Shown here piece by piece: positions 33,440-42,136 of a DNA stretch of 64,000 nucleotides. The notes under the pieces are model-generated. The model was not told where the DNA came from. It ran no database searches and saw only the letters and a list, made by a program, of their open reading frames with translations. The position numbers and the translations under genes are program-made. This stretch comes from Bacteriovorax stolpii (GTDB lineage: Bacteria; Bdellovibrionota; Bacteriovoracia; Bacteriovoracales; Bacteriovoracaceae), in the NCBI GenBank assembly GCA_945883845.1, contig CAMCYI010000013.1, positions 1-64,000 on the forward strand, read 5' to 3'. Position 1 is the first letter of the stretch, and every line of letters begins with the position of its first letter.

Positions 33440-34064
33440 AGGACACCAGCAACCCTTTCTGCTCTTTTGACAGAATAGGAGTATACGAAAAATTATATTT
33501 TTCATCCCATTGAGGAATCAGCGGAAAAGGATTGAGGACATAACCAAGTGTGTGTCCCCACCAGCTTTCCTGTCCGTGAAAAAAAATACTGAGCTTTTCC
33601 ATCCCCACACCAAGTACAGTTCCGTAAACAGGAGTCTGATAGATATCCTGGTAGCTCGGTCGCTCTGTTGCAGTTTCAACGGTGAATTCAAATGCAAGTG
33701 AAGATAAGAATGACCACCAGAATGCTTCCACACGGTCATAGCCTCGTGATCTGAACCAGAGGTAATAGTAGTTCCCCGTCACACCATGCTTAAAGATGTT
33801 GTAATCGAAGCTATCCTTATCAAAATGCGGACTGAACATATTCCTGTGCCAGTTTTCGAAAGAACCCTGCTTTTTGATAATAGAATGTTGAGCGGTGAGG
33901 TAGTAAGTCCATTGACTGGCGTAGACGATCCCAAAGTTCAGGGTTTTTTCTGAAGCAGGAACTTCTCTGACACGTGGGACATAACGCTTGAGAACGTCTT
34001 CATCTTCACTCCATGCAAGGAGAGGACAAAGTAAAAGCCAACCTGCCATAGCGAAGCTCTTCAT
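33429..34064 (-). CDS. DUF3943 family exported protein
   Basis: The 211-residue protein has a signal peptide and matches the DUF3943 family: FSPHFDKDSFDYNIFKHG, YYYLWFRSRGYDRVEAFWWS, FEFTVETATERPSYQDIY and GTVLGVGMEKL. The family is found in Gram-negatives with unknown function, probably membrane-embedded. It is the first gene of the barrel/PAP2 operon. Genes overlap by 11 and 1 bp, which suggests tight coupling. Confidence 0.8.
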   Translation of the reverse strand: MKSFAMAGWLLLCPLLAWSEDEDVLKRYVPRVREVPASEKTLNFGIVYASQWTYYLTAQHSIIKKQGSFENWHRNMFSPHFDKDSFDYNIFKHGVTGNYYYLWFRSRGYDRVEAFWWSFLSSLAFEFTVETATERPSYQDIYQTPVYGTVLGVGMEKLSIFFHGQESWWGHTLGYVLNPFPLIPQWDEKYNFSYTPILSKEQKGLLVSYEF

Positions 34065-34121
34065 GCAGTCATTTATATCATGCGAAGATGAATGTCTGGC
34101 CTAAGGTATTCTCAATAAAAA

Positions 34122-34146
34122 ACGGGCCGCAACTTAGGCGGCCCGT
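34122..34146. terminator. Intrinsic terminator of the 34163-34621 gene
   Basis: ACGGGCCGC and GCGGCCCGT pair perfectly around a seven-base loop; on the minus strand a T-run follows. It lies 16 bp beyond the stop codon. Confidence 0.85.
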
Positions 34147-34162
34147 CGTAAAAACTAAAAAT

Positions 34163-34621
34163 TTAGTTAGCTGAGATCTGAAAAGTGATCGTGTCTTTAT
34201 AGTTACCAGCAACCATATCTTCTGCTGGAATTCCAGTGTATGAAATCAACACATCATTATCAACGTCAGCTACGACCGCAGACGAGTGAACAATTTCATC
34301 TCCGTTAACAAGGTCAATCACTTGACTGTCGTATTTGATTGAGTAAGGGAACTCTTCGGCGCCGCCTGTGCGAATGAGTTTTCCGAGATTAGCTGAAGAG
34401 ATTGAGATTTTATAACCCGAGTTTGAGTTTGATTTCTCATTAACGGATGCAACTTTTAAATCATTCGCTGAAACTTCTAGATCAAGTGTCAGGGCAACGG
34501 CTTCCGGTGTCACGAGGATAGAAAGCTTCTCATTTACTTTCCCTTTCAGGTTTAAAGTTCCAGATGTCGCTGCGAAAACGGAGAAAGAAGCGAGTGCAAG
34601 TGTTACGGCGAAAAATTTCAT
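34163..34621 (-). CDS. Secreted fimbrial/spore-coat-U-like protein
   Basis: The 152-residue precursor has a signal peptide (MKFFAVTLALASFSVFA). The mature part is beta-rich, with LDLEVSANDLKVASVNEKSN, GYKISISSANLG and the ending GNYKDTITFQISAN, a pattern like Ig-like pilin and spore coat U-type subunits (GxYxDTxxxxxx). No Cys are present, so a classical pilin disulfide is absent, and no chaperone or usher gene is nearby. The assignment is a resemblance only. Confidence 0.5.
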   Translation of the reverse strand: MKFFAVTLALASFSVFAATSGTLNLKGKVNEKLSILVTPEAVALTLDLEVSANDLKVASVNEKSNSNSGYKISISSANLGKLIRTGGAEEFPYSIKYDSQVIDLVNGDEIVHSSAVVADVDNDVLISYTGIPAEDMVAGNYKDTITFQISAN

Positions 34622-34759
34622 TATTGCCCTCCAATGAGCGAATTGAGATGAAGTAGTTACTGACTATTATTAAGGAAACCTGAAGAGATTTGGGTTATTG
34701 TGAAAGAATGACTAATCTGAAATATATATCTGTCAAAAAATTCGACATAAGCGACGTGC

Positions 34760-35239
34760 ATGAAAGACCCTAAGTATAGATATTCACCTGCCAGGAAATT
34801 TCCTGCCTACGTCTTTGTTCCCGGAGAGAATGCCCACCCCAAAAAGGCCGGTGGACATATGGAAGGATTGGGAGACCCTGTCTCAGCTCCGATTAATCCC
34901 CAGGGACCTGAAGAGAGTCATGATCTGCGTTTTGGTCTTGATCTCTATAATTTTGGTTACTATTGGGAGAGTCACGTTTTTTTCGAGGCCTTGTGGAACG
35001 CTCATCAGAGAGAGGGAAGTGTGGCCGATCTCCTCAAGGCTTTCATCAAGCTTGGAGCTGCGGGAGTTAAGGATCTCATTCATCAGCCGAAGTTGGCGAT
35101 AGAGCATCGTCAGAGAGCGAGAGAGTTGCTGGAAAGTGTGAAGAAGTCAGAAGGGGACAAGTTCCTGGGCTTTGATCTCCAGGAACTGATTGAAAGAGAT
35201 TTAACAAAAAGTCAGCGAATCGATCCGTCCTGGAATTAA
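34760..35239 (+). CDS. DUF309 family protein
   Basis: The 159-residue protein has the DUF309 core: RFGLDLYNFGYYWESHVFFEALW, SVADLLKAFIKLGAAGVK and HRQRARELLESV, a helical bundle of about 60 residues. The family is widespread and uncharacterised. There is no signal peptide. The first 50 residues are Pro-rich and less conserved. The TAA stop interlocks with the convergent ogt stop (palindromic TTAA). Confidence 0.8.
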   Translation: MKDPKYRYSPARKFPAYVFVPGENAHPKKAGGHMEGLGDPVSAPINPQGPEESHDLRFGLDLYNFGYYWESHVFFEALWNAHQREGSVADLLKAFIKLGAAGVKDLIHQPKLAIEHRQRARELLESVKKSEGDKFLGFDLQELIERDLTKSQRIDPSWN

Positions 35240-35712
35240 GCACTCTCGAGTTTTAAGAGTTTGATCTTCATCGGGATGCCGCTTGAGTAACCACCCAGTG
35301 TTCCGTCAGCTGAGATCACACGGTGACAAGGAACGATCACACAAATGGGGTTTTTTCCATTAGCACCACCTACCGCACGCACAGCTTTCTTATTTTTAAT
35401 TTTTTCAGCGATGTCTTTATATGAGCAGGTTTTTCCATAGGGAATCTGAAGGAGTGCATTCCAGACTTTCTTCTGGAATTCAGTACCATCGAGCTCAAGC
35501 TTGAGATCAAATATTTTTCTTTTTCCTGCAAAGTATTCAGTCAGTTGCTTTTCAGTTGTTTTAAGAATTTTATTTTCTTCAACAGCTTTCACCATCGCAA
35601 CATCCTGCTTGCGGTTATAAACGCCTTTAAGTCCGGTTGCCGAGGCCACCAGATAAAGATCACCCACTTCTGATTTCATTTTCCATTGTTGATGAGAGAT
35701 ATTTTGTTTCAT
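35236..35712 (-). CDS. ogt: Methylated-DNA--protein-cysteine methyltransferase
   Basis: ATG 35712 follows AGGAA by seven bases and gives 158 residues. The active-site PCHRV (Cys129) and the flanking blocks match the family: FQKKVWNALLQIPYGKTCSY with the helix-turn-helix, AVGGANGKNPICVIVPCH and GGYSSGIPMKIKLL. It repairs O6-alkylguanine by transferring the alkyl group to its own Cys. It is transcribed alone. Confidence 0.94.
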   Translation of the reverse strand: MKQNISHQQWKMKSEVGDLYLVASATGLKGVYNRKQDVAMVKAVEENKILKTTEKQLTEYFAGKRKIFDLKLELDGTEFQKKVWNALLQIPYGKTCSYKDIAEKIKNKKAVRAVGGANGKNPICVIVPCHRVISADGTLGGYSSGIPMKIKLLKLESA

Positions 35713-35831
35713 TTTGTGTTCCTGTTTTAACTCAATGCTAAAACAATTTTTTCTGTTTGCATGGCCCCAAAATGTATTTTGGTTCTGATCTTGCAACTAT
35801 CTCCTCAAGTTAAGTTTTCAGGGAGGAAAAT

Positions 35832-36380
35832 ATGCAAATTTACGATTTATTAAAACAGGACCACGAAGAAGTTAAGGCACTTCTGACGGAACTCGTAAAT
35901 CTGGCCGAAGATGACGATTACCATAGCGTTCTCATTGACCAGATTGCCTCAGCTCTCATTCCCCATTCACGTGCTGAAGAATCGGTATTTTATAATACGA
36001 TCCGCGCTGTAGATTCGGATACGGGCGAAGTGATGCATGGTTATAAGGAGCATATTGAAGCAGAAGGAATTTTGCGTACTCTTCAAGCATTAGATAAAAC
36101 CGATATGAGCTGGAAAGCTACTGCCGTGAAGCTGAAAGAAGCTCTTGACCATCACGTTGTTGAAGAAGAATCAAAGATCTTTGCTCAAGGACATCGCATT
36201 TTCACTGCTGAAGAAGCAGAGTCCATCGGTGAAGCTTTCGTTGAACTGAAAGGTAAAATTGTTCTACAAGGTGGTCTGGCCAATACTTTCGAGCTGGTAA
36301 AAAACCTCATGCCGCCAAGACTCATAAACAAACTCAGTAACTTCTCTGCTTCTGGTCGTTCCGGAAGTGCCGGTGTGTAG
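35832..36380 (+). CDS. Hemerythrin HHE-domain protein
   Basis: The 182-residue protein has the HHE pattern twice over a four-helix bundle: DHEEVKALL (His11), IPHSRAEESVFY (His45, Glu50), HGYKEHIEAE (His74) and DHHVVEEESKIF (His107, Glu111/112). These residues should bind a di-iron centre that senses or binds O2 or NO. GGGAGG precedes the ATG. A C-terminal Ser/Gly tail follows. A stress or oxygen-related role is likely. Confidence 0.88.
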   Translation: MQIYDLLKQDHEEVKALLTELVNLAEDDDYHSVLIDQIASALIPHSRAEESVFYNTIRAVDSDTGEVMHGYKEHIEAEGILRTLQALDKTDMSWKATAVKLKEALDHHVVEEESKIFAQGHRIFTAEEAESIGEAFVELKGKIVLQGGLANTFELVKNLMPPRLINKLSNFSASGRSGSAGV

Positions 36381-36501
36381 GGGGAAGTTGTCTTAAAGTC
36401 ATTTTGATATCCAGAAATTTTTGAAGATCCTGAGGCAGATCCTGCTGGATAAACTTTGGTACAGCCGGGGCCCTGAGTTCTTTGGCTGAATCCCTATCCA
36501 T
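36334..36501 (-). CDS. Doubtful 55-aa ORF antisense to the hemerythrin gene end
   Basis: An ATG at 36501 opens 55 codons with a protein-like composition (KELRAPAVPKFIQQDLPQDL, LDIKMTLRQLPP). The frame stays open for about 75 bases upstream without a start. It has no ribosome-binding site and its last 47 bases are antisense to the hemerythrin gene. It may be the 3' remnant of a lost gene. Confidence 0.25.
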   Translation of the reverse strand: MDRDSAKELRAPAVPKFIQQDLPQDLQKFLDIKMTLRQLPPTHRHFRNDQKQRSY

Positions 36502-36581
36502 CAAGTCGGATAAGACATAATTCCCGCCACATTTTTGATTTATGACATAAAATAAGAAGACAAAATAACTTCGGGGATCAT

Positions 36582-37766
36582 TTGTCCGGAAAGCTACTCA
36601 TTCTTTTTTTCCTTATCACTTTGCCGCTCGCTCACGCCCGCGAAGTCGAACAATCCGATCTGCATTTTCTTTTTGGATATCAGGCCTTTCTCAAAAAAGA
36701 TTTCCCAACATGTGTCTATGAATTCAATGAGACGACCAGATCGTCTAAGAAGCTGAGACTCATCAGTAAAGCTTCGCTCTTTCGCGCTATTTGCGAAGCT
36801 AAACTAGAACAGAAAAAAACTTCTGCTTATCATGCGGTCAGAATCAAAACAAAATATTTAAGCTCATGGGATAAGCGCCACTTTGTCCGCCTGAAGAATT
36901 ATCTTAACGAAGATTTTAACGTCGCTCTCAAAGAGAAGAATGCGCCGGAAAAACCTCTTCATCCTTTGTATTTCTCACTTTCAAGTTACGGCGGGCAGAT
37001 TTTTTATCCCCATCCGTCTCAGAAAAACCGTGTCGGCCTCGCCGGAATTCTAGGTTCACTTTCTCACCAGAACTGGGATTTTGTTTTCGGCTATGAGAGA
37101 AACACTCTTCGGGCCCGGGATGACTACCGTGGTTTCTCCCAGACTCAAGGTCACCTTGCCGGTGGTTATCATTGGAAAAATTTTGCAATCATGGGGCGCT
37201 TTACGAACATCAGCAGCGATACTGAGTCTCAGGACAGTATCCGTGTCCATGGTGTAGGTATGAGCTACCAGCTATTCTCGAAAACAAAGTTATCAGTTGA
37301 TGGTTATTATTCGAATTATCCCAATAGTGGACTTGGTGACCTTACTGTTTTGCAGACTGTCTTCAGTATCGAGCAAAAAACTTTTCAGCTTCCTGCACTT
37401 GAAAACTGGATCAAGGCCGGTGTTCAACAAACCCGTCCGTCTTCACCCCGTATTAATAATGGAAGCAGTTTCATTGAAAAAGGTGTGGCCAACAGAAGTT
37501 TCATTGATCTCTATTTCAAATCCGGCCACTTCACATTGATGGGTGGGGTCTGGGGCGGTCGTGAAGTTTTCGGTGTGAGAAATAATGGAGTCATGATTTT
37601 CTCCACTCCCGAAGAACATCTCGGAGGTCAGACGGCTTCTTTCACCTGGGAAGCGAGCAGGCGTATGGACTTGACGGCAACATTCATGAACGAAAAAATC
37701 CGCATCAACACGACTGATAGTACGGCCCGCACAACAATGGGTACCTTCACTTATCACTTCTACTAG
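36582..37766 (+). CDS. Outer-membrane beta-barrel protein with helical N-terminal domain
   Basis: A TTG start at 36582, seven bases after GGGGA, gives 394 residues with a signal peptide (LLILFFLITLPLAHA). Residues 25-115 look like one or two tetratricopeptide helices pairs; residues 125-394 alternate as a beta-barrel and end TYHFY, a typical C-terminal aromatic of outer-membrane proteins. It is the first gene of an operon with a TPR protein and an FMN reductase. The substrate is unknown. Confidence 0.7.
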   Translation: MSGKLLILFFLITLPLAHAREVEQSDLHFLFGYQAFLKKDFPTCVYEFNETTRSSKKLRLISKASLFRAICEAKLEQKKTSAYHAVRIKTKYLSSWDKRHFVRLKNYLNEDFNVALKEKNAPEKPLHPLYFSLSSYGGQIFYPHPSQKNRVGLAGILGSLSHQNWDFVFGYERNTLRARDDYRGFSQTQGHLAGGYHWKNFAIMGRFTNISSDTESQDSIRVHGVGMSYQLFSKTKLSVDGYYSNYPNSGLGDLTVLQTVFSIEQKTFQLPALENWIKAGVQQTRPSSPRINNGSSFIEKGVANRSFIDLYFKSGHFTLMGGVWGGREVFGVRNNGVMIFSTPEEHLGGQTASFTWEASRRMDLTATFMNEKIRINTTDSTARTTMGTFTYHFY

Positions 37767-37774
37767 GAATAACG

Positions 37775-38383
37775 ATGACGATCTTTTTTTACATGGCCTT
37801 TCTTGCTTCAACTGCTTTTGCGAATATTGAAATCGAAGATCATTCACTGGTGTTCGAATCATACGTTCTCGAAAAGCAGAATAAAATTCTTCAAGCACTT
37901 GATCGCATGAAAAAAGTGGCCGCTACCGAGTCAGACAGTTACTTCGTTCATCAGCGAATAGGGCAGCTCTATATCTCGGCGAAAGATGTTCCGAAAGCTA
38001 TCGCGCATTTCCAGAGAGCTTCAGAACTCAAGCCCAAGTCTCTCGAGCCGTGGCTGATCCTCGCGCACCACCATGAAAAAATAGACGAGTACATCAAGAC
38101 CAAATTATTTTCCGGTGAAGCACTTTTGCGAGATCCTCTTCACAAGGAAGCGGGCATGATGTACGTCAAAGCTTGTCTGAAGCTCAAGACCTACGCCGAT
38201 GGATTTGATCATGTACAAATCCTGCTCTCGGGTTTTCCTAATGACGCTTACTTTCTTGAACAAAGAGCTTTCTTCCTCGCCAACCTTGGAAAAAAGGCAG
38301 AAGCTAAGGCCGCCTTAACGGACCTCTTACTGGTTGATCCCGATAACGAGTTCGCCCGTAAGTTTGTCACTAAGGAACAATAA
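37775..38383 (+). CDS. Exported TPR-repeat protein
   Basis: The 202-residue protein has a signal peptide (MTIFFYMAFLASTAFA) and at least three tetratricopeptide repeats from about residue 45 to 190 (HQRIGQLYISAKDVPKAIAHFQRA and following, ending LGKKAEAKAALTDLLLVDPDN). TPRs bind other proteins. It starts eight bases after the barrel gene stop, with AGGAA as ribosome-binding site, so it is likely a periplasmic partner of that barrel. Confidence 0.78.
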   Translation: MTIFFYMAFLASTAFANIEIEDHSLVFESYVLEKQNKILQALDRMKKVAATESDSYFVHQRIGQLYISAKDVPKAIAHFQRASELKPKSLEPWLILAHHHEKIDEYIKTKLFSGEALLRDPLHKEAGMMYVKACLKLKTYADGFDHVQILLSGFPNDAYFLEQRAFFLANLGKKAEAKAALTDLLLVDPDNEFARKFVTKEQ

Positions 38384-38393
38384 AGGTGGCCTT

Positions 38394-38951
38394 ATGAGTT
38401 CTGTCATTTTGATGGCGATGTCTCTGCGAAAAGATTCTTTCAATAAAAAACTTATTCTCAACGCTCAAAGAATTCTGGAAGCAAAAGGTGAGAACGTTGA
38501 AGTTCTTTCCTTCAACGATTTTCCGATGGCCGTTTATAACGGAGACGATGAAACGTCTCAGGGTCTTCCGAAAAGTGTCGTTGATCTGGGGATGAGAATT
38601 TCCTCTTCACGCGGAGTGATTTTTTCTACGCCTGAATACAACGGTGGAATGCCGGGCCCCTTTAAGAATGCCTTCGACTGGGTGTCGAGGATCAGGCCCA
38701 TGCCCTGGACCGGAAAAAATATTCTTCTTCTCGGAGCATCTCCCGGAGCTTTGGGTGCTGTCAGAAGTCTCTGGCACTCCCGGGTCCCTTTTGAAGCAGT
38801 AGGAAGTTTCGTTTTTCCTGAAATGTACGGACTTTCAGCAGCTCACGAGGCTTTTGATGCAGAGGGAAAGCTCGGAGACGCAATGCAGGAACAACGTCTC
38901 GACAAACTGCTTCACTCATTTTTGGAAAATCTCAAAAGATTTTCTGCTTAA
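38394..38951 (+). CDS. NADPH-dependent FMN reductase
   Basis: ATG 38394 follows AAAGGTGG and gives 185 residues with the flavodoxin-like fold: SSVILMAMSLRKDSFNKKL, VEVLSFNDFPMAVYNGD, GVIFSTPEYNGGMPGPFKNA and NILLLGASPGALGAVRSL. It reduces FMN, quinones or azo dyes with NADPH in the cytoplasm. It starts 10 bp after the TPR gene. Confidence 0.9.
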   Translation: MSSVILMAMSLRKDSFNKKLILNAQRILEAKGENVEVLSFNDFPMAVYNGDDETSQGLPKSVVDLGMRISSSRGVIFSTPEYNGGMPGPFKNAFDWVSRIRPMPWTGKNILLLGASPGALGAVRSLWHSRVPFEAVGSFVFPEMYGLSAAHEAFDAEGKLGDAMQEQRLDKLLHSFLENLKRFSA

Positions 38952-39007
38952 ATGCAGGAAATTGTAAGAATATTCAACTATACGACAAAAATAGTCAGTC
39001 ATAATCT

Positions 39008-39036
39008 TTAGACCTTCCAAATTTGGAAAAGTCTAA
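39008..39036 (+). promoter_or_regulatory. Hairpin touching the ribosome-binding site of the metalloprotease gene
   Basis: TTAGAC (39008-39013) pairs with GTCTAA (39031-39036), and inside them TTCCAAATTTGGAA is a perfect 14-bp palindrome. The last two paired bases belong to the AAGGAG ribosome-binding site (39035-39040) of the TTG-start gene. Confidence 0.4.
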
Positions 39037-39045
39037 GGAGATGAC

Positions 39046-40692
39046 TTGAAAACGATTGCCGCTCTTTTATGTGCCCTGGGTTTAGGATTGTCTGCAGAGG
39101 CCGCCACTCTGATTTATCCCCAAGCAAAAGTTCAGTTCGTTAAAAAAACGGACGCACCTTCACTGGTTGAAGTGATTCATGACCTTGGTCTTTCTGTTGA
39201 TCCGCAAAACCTGCGCTTGATCGATATCAAAGAAAGTATCCTCGGCACTCATTACACTTATCAGCAGACTCATCTTGGTCTTGACGTTGAAGGCGGACAA
39301 TTCTCGCTTTCAGTTGATGAGAACAACGAAGTGATCAAAGCATACGATGCGACGATTACATTCAGAACTGGTCCTAAATCTCAGCTCCCATTTCTCAGCC
39401 AGAACGGTGCCTTGAAAATTGCGTGGGCACATCTTCAGGTTGACGGGGAACTCCTCGTGACTCCGGTTGTAGAACTTCAGTACTCAACAAAAATGAGCCT
39501 CGTCTATTCTGTGAAGCTCGCGACGAGTTCACCTTTCGGTTACCACGTGATCGAAGTGAATGCCCTGAACGGTCAGGTTATTTCTCAACGTGATGAAGCT
39601 CTTCCACGCTTCAAGAATGAATCTGTTGTAGCTCCACGAGTTGTCGGAACTCTGACTTCATTTGAAAGTGCACTTTCAAAAGTTCAGTTTAAAGAAGTTA
39701 AAAAAATGTTCGAGCTTCCTGAGTTGATGGCAAGCGGAACTGCACAAGTTTTCGATCCGAACCCAGTTGTGACTCTTGGTCGCACTGATCTTCAGGATGG
39801 ATCACCGGCGACTGAATTCAATCAGGCCTATGTCACACAAACGTTGAACGAAATCACACAGGCCGGCGGAGTGTATTCTCTCAAAGGTCCAAAAGTGACT
39901 CTCGCAGATTTCGAAGGTCCATCGATCGCACCGGCGACTTCAGCTTCTGGAGTCTGGGATTTCGAGCGCGGACAAAATGGTTTCACAGATGCGATGACCT
40001 ATCTTCACATCGATCGCAGCATTCGTTACCTCGAAACTCTCGGGTACAAAACTGCGAAGAAAATTTTCCCTGAAAGCATCGTCGTTGATGCCAACGGTTT
40101 GAACGACGCAGATAACTCACACTACATTCCTTCTTCACGTCGTCTCGCTTTTGGTCATGGCTGTGTTGATGACAATGAAGATTCTGATGTTATTCTCCAC
40201 GAGCTTGGCCACGCTATCCAACATCACATCAACTCGATGTGGATGGGTGGAGACACAGGTGCCATGGGCGAGGGCTTCGGTGACTACTGGGCTTCTTCTT
40301 ACTCATTGAGCCTGCCTCACGGTATGGACACTCGTCCGGAATGGGTCTTCAAGTGGGATGGACATAATGACTGCTGGCCTGGTCGCGTGATGAACGTTCG
40401 CTACGATTACACTCCAGGAAAAACTTACGGCGCTCACCAGAGAGTCGGGAACGTATACTCGGATGAAATCTGGTCTGCTCCTCTCTACAAAGCTTACCTG
40501 GAACTTCGCCAGAACAAAGTTTCTCGCGAAACGATCGACAGAATCATCATCGAAGCTCACTTCGGTCTGGGATCTGGTCTCACAATGCCACAAATGGCAC
40601 AGTCGATTGTGAACACGGCCGCGAAGCTGTACCCGGGTAAAAATTACGAGGCGACTTACCTCAAATACTTCAAAGAACAAAAAATTCTTTAA
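39046..40692 (+). CDS. Secreted gluzincin metalloprotease (M4/M36-like) with FTP propeptide
   Basis: A TTG start six bases after AAGGAG opens a signal peptide (MKTIAALLCALGLGLSAEAA) and a 548-residue preproprotein. Residues 60-190 resemble a fungalysin/thermolysin propeptide (QQTHLGLDVEGGQFSLSVD). The zinc site is HELGHAIQHH (about 385-394) with a third ligand Glu in GEGFGDYWASS (about 409) followed by the Asp. This pairs best with M36 fungalysin or M4 thermolysin. It should digest proteins in the medium or periplasm. A strong terminator follows. Confidence 0.83.
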   Translation: MKTIAALLCALGLGLSAEAATLIYPQAKVQFVKKTDAPSLVEVIHDLGLSVDPQNLRLIDIKESILGTHYTYQQTHLGLDVEGGQFSLSVDENNEVIKAYDATITFRTGPKSQLPFLSQNGALKIAWAHLQVDGELLVTPVVELQYSTKMSLVYSVKLATSSPFGYHVIEVNALNGQVISQRDEALPRFKNESVVAPRVVGTLTSFESALSKVQFKEVKKMFELPELMASGTAQVFDPNPVVTLGRTDLQDGSPATEFNQAYVTQTLNEITQAGGVYSLKGPKVTLADFEGPSIAPATSASGVWDFERGQNGFTDAMTYLHIDRSIRYLETLGYKTAKKIFPESIVVDANGLNDADNSHYIPSSRRLAFGHGCVDDNEDSDVILHELGHAIQHHINSMWMGGDTGAMGEGFGDYWASSYSLSLPHGMDTRPEWVFKWDGHNDCWPGRVMNVRYDYTPGKTYGAHQRVGNVYSDEIWSAPLYKAYLELRQNKVSRETIDRIIIEAHFGLGSGLTMPQMAQSIVNTAAKLYPGKNYEATYLKYFKEQKIL

Positions 40693-40699
40693 TACTTTT

Positions 40700-40727
40700 A
40701 AGGCCAGCAAAGCAATTTGCTGGCCTT
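40700..40727. terminator. Hairpin terminator after the metalloprotease gene
   Basis: AAGGCCAGCAAA and TTTGCTGGCCTT pair over 12 perfect base pairs around GCAA, followed by ACTTTT. It lies seven bases after the stop codon. Confidence 0.8.
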
Positions 40728-40829
40728 ACTTTTAGAACTCAATAATTTTCGCCTGAAACCCTGTATTTAATGACCCAGTAATGGCCCCCGGTTCTTGTCT
40801 AACTCGTCGCAATATACTACAACCTCCCC

Positions 40830-41615
40830 ATGATTAATCTCATTATGTTTCTTCTCAGCGCACTGTCTGCTGAGGCCCGGTTACCGGTCTATCACAGAGA
40901 GCTTCTGCCTTACGTGCAGATGGCCCCGGATCAGGGTGAAACTTCTACGTGCCTGTTCATGGCAAGTACGGGGGCCATCGAGCTCCTGGCCAATAAGAAA
41001 AACAATGTTCGCAATCCTGTTCCCTACGGCCCGTATGATCTCTCTGAGGCCTATACAATTCATGGTGATGATTTTGAAATCGCTGGAAAATATTTCTGGG
41101 AAATTCCTGTTCAGAAATACAACTACGGATACGGAATCCACACGTCTCGATGGCCTGTTTCTGCCTGGACGGGTAACTGGGAAGATCAGTCTATCTGGCA
41201 ATGGCAGGATTATTCCAAGATGAAGAAGACCAAGGTTCCTAAAGTGGAAACGATTCCTCTTTTTGTTCTCGGGAATAAGTATTCGACAGAAGTTCTCGAC
41301 AAGACTCACATCCAGCAGATCAAAGAAGCTCTCGTAAAATATAATTCTCCGATCCTCGTGAACTACGTGGATGATGATTACTGGCATGTTGTTTTGATTG
41401 TTGGTTACGACGATCGTCTGCCGGGATCATGCTACGAAGTTGAAGGTATCGATTGCAATAAAGATCTCGGGTCTTTCTTTGTTCGCGACTCATTTGGGTT
41501 GGGAGTTGAAGTCCGTGACTACGACTGGTTCAGGATGCAGGGTAATGCAGCTTTTGTCGTTAAAGAAAAGAAAGCCGCAAGAAGGGCCATCGTGAACAAG
41601 AAGGCGAGCCGATGA
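40830..41615 (+). CDS. Secreted papain-like cysteine protease (C1-like)
   Basis: The 261-residue protein has a signal peptide and papain landmarks: DQGETSTCLFMAST with Gln35 (oxyanion hole) and Cys41, YWHVVLIVGYDD with the catalytic His near 186, and VRDSFG near 220. In papains the last motif is the catalytic Asn of NSWG; here it is Asp. A Cys pair follows in CYEVEGIDC. It starts the operon with the next gene, whose ATG overlaps its stop. No ribosome-binding site is clear. Confidence 0.72.
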   Translation: MINLIMFLLSALSAEARLPVYHRELLPYVQMAPDQGETSTCLFMASTGAIELLANKKNNVRNPVPYGPYDLSEAYTIHGDDFEIAGKYFWEIPVQKYNYGYGIHTSRWPVSAWTGNWEDQSIWQWQDYSKMKKTKVPKVETIPLFVLGNKYSTEVLDKTHIQQIKEALVKYNSPILVNYVDDDYWHVVLIVGYDDRLPGSCYEVEGIDCNKDLGSFFVRDSFGLGVEVRDYDWFRMQGNAAFVVKEKKAARRAIVNKKASR

Positions 41616-42136
41616 AAACATTATTCATCATTTGTGCGATTTTATCGTTGAATGCCACGGCATCCACGATCAATCTCCAGCCCTTTGATCAGAGAAAACT
41701 TGCTATCCTCATGAGCAAAATGTCATCTGATGAAAAATCATTTGAGAGTGTAGAAGTAACGTCTCCGGCATCGGGCAAAAAAAATACAGTCACGTTTCCG
41801 GCCAGCGGTCCTTTCAGAATTAAATGTACCAATGTCTATTATCTGAACTCCCCGTTTTCTACGGATGGTACTTGTAAAGTCAGTATCGACATGAAAGGGC
41901 ATGGGGTTTCTCAAAAAAATGATGAAATCAGATTCATCACAAGTGATTCAGAAGTTGTGACTTCTTTTTATAAGGCAATTCCCTATAGTAAGTCCGACAA
42001 GGATTTTCGTGGGTGGGAAAGAGATGATGGCAGCAGGGACTTCGACGGCATCAAGACGTCGTTATTTCATTTCGTCATCAACTGTACTAAGTCCCGCTGT
42101 ACCTTCCGGTTTTCTGCGAAAAACTTAGTCCCATAG
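41612..42136 (+). CDS. Secreted protein of unknown function, coupled to the papain-like protease
   Basis: The 174-residue precursor has a signal peptide (MKTLFIICAILSLNATA) and a mature beta-rich part with four Cys that could form two disulfides. Its ATG overlaps the TGA of the protease gene (ATGA). It could be an inhibitor, chaperone or partner of the protease, but no family supports that. The 3' end overlaps a minus-strand microprotein gene by 12 bp. Confidence 0.7.
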   Translation: MKTLFIICAILSLNATASTINLQPFDQRKLAILMSKMSSDEKSFESVEVTSPASGKKNTVTFPASGPFRIKCTNVYYLNSPFSTDGTCKVSIDMKGHGVSQKNDEIRFITSDSEVVTSFYKAIPYSKSDKDFRGWERDDGSRDFDGIKTSLFHFVINCTKSRCTFRFSAKNLVP

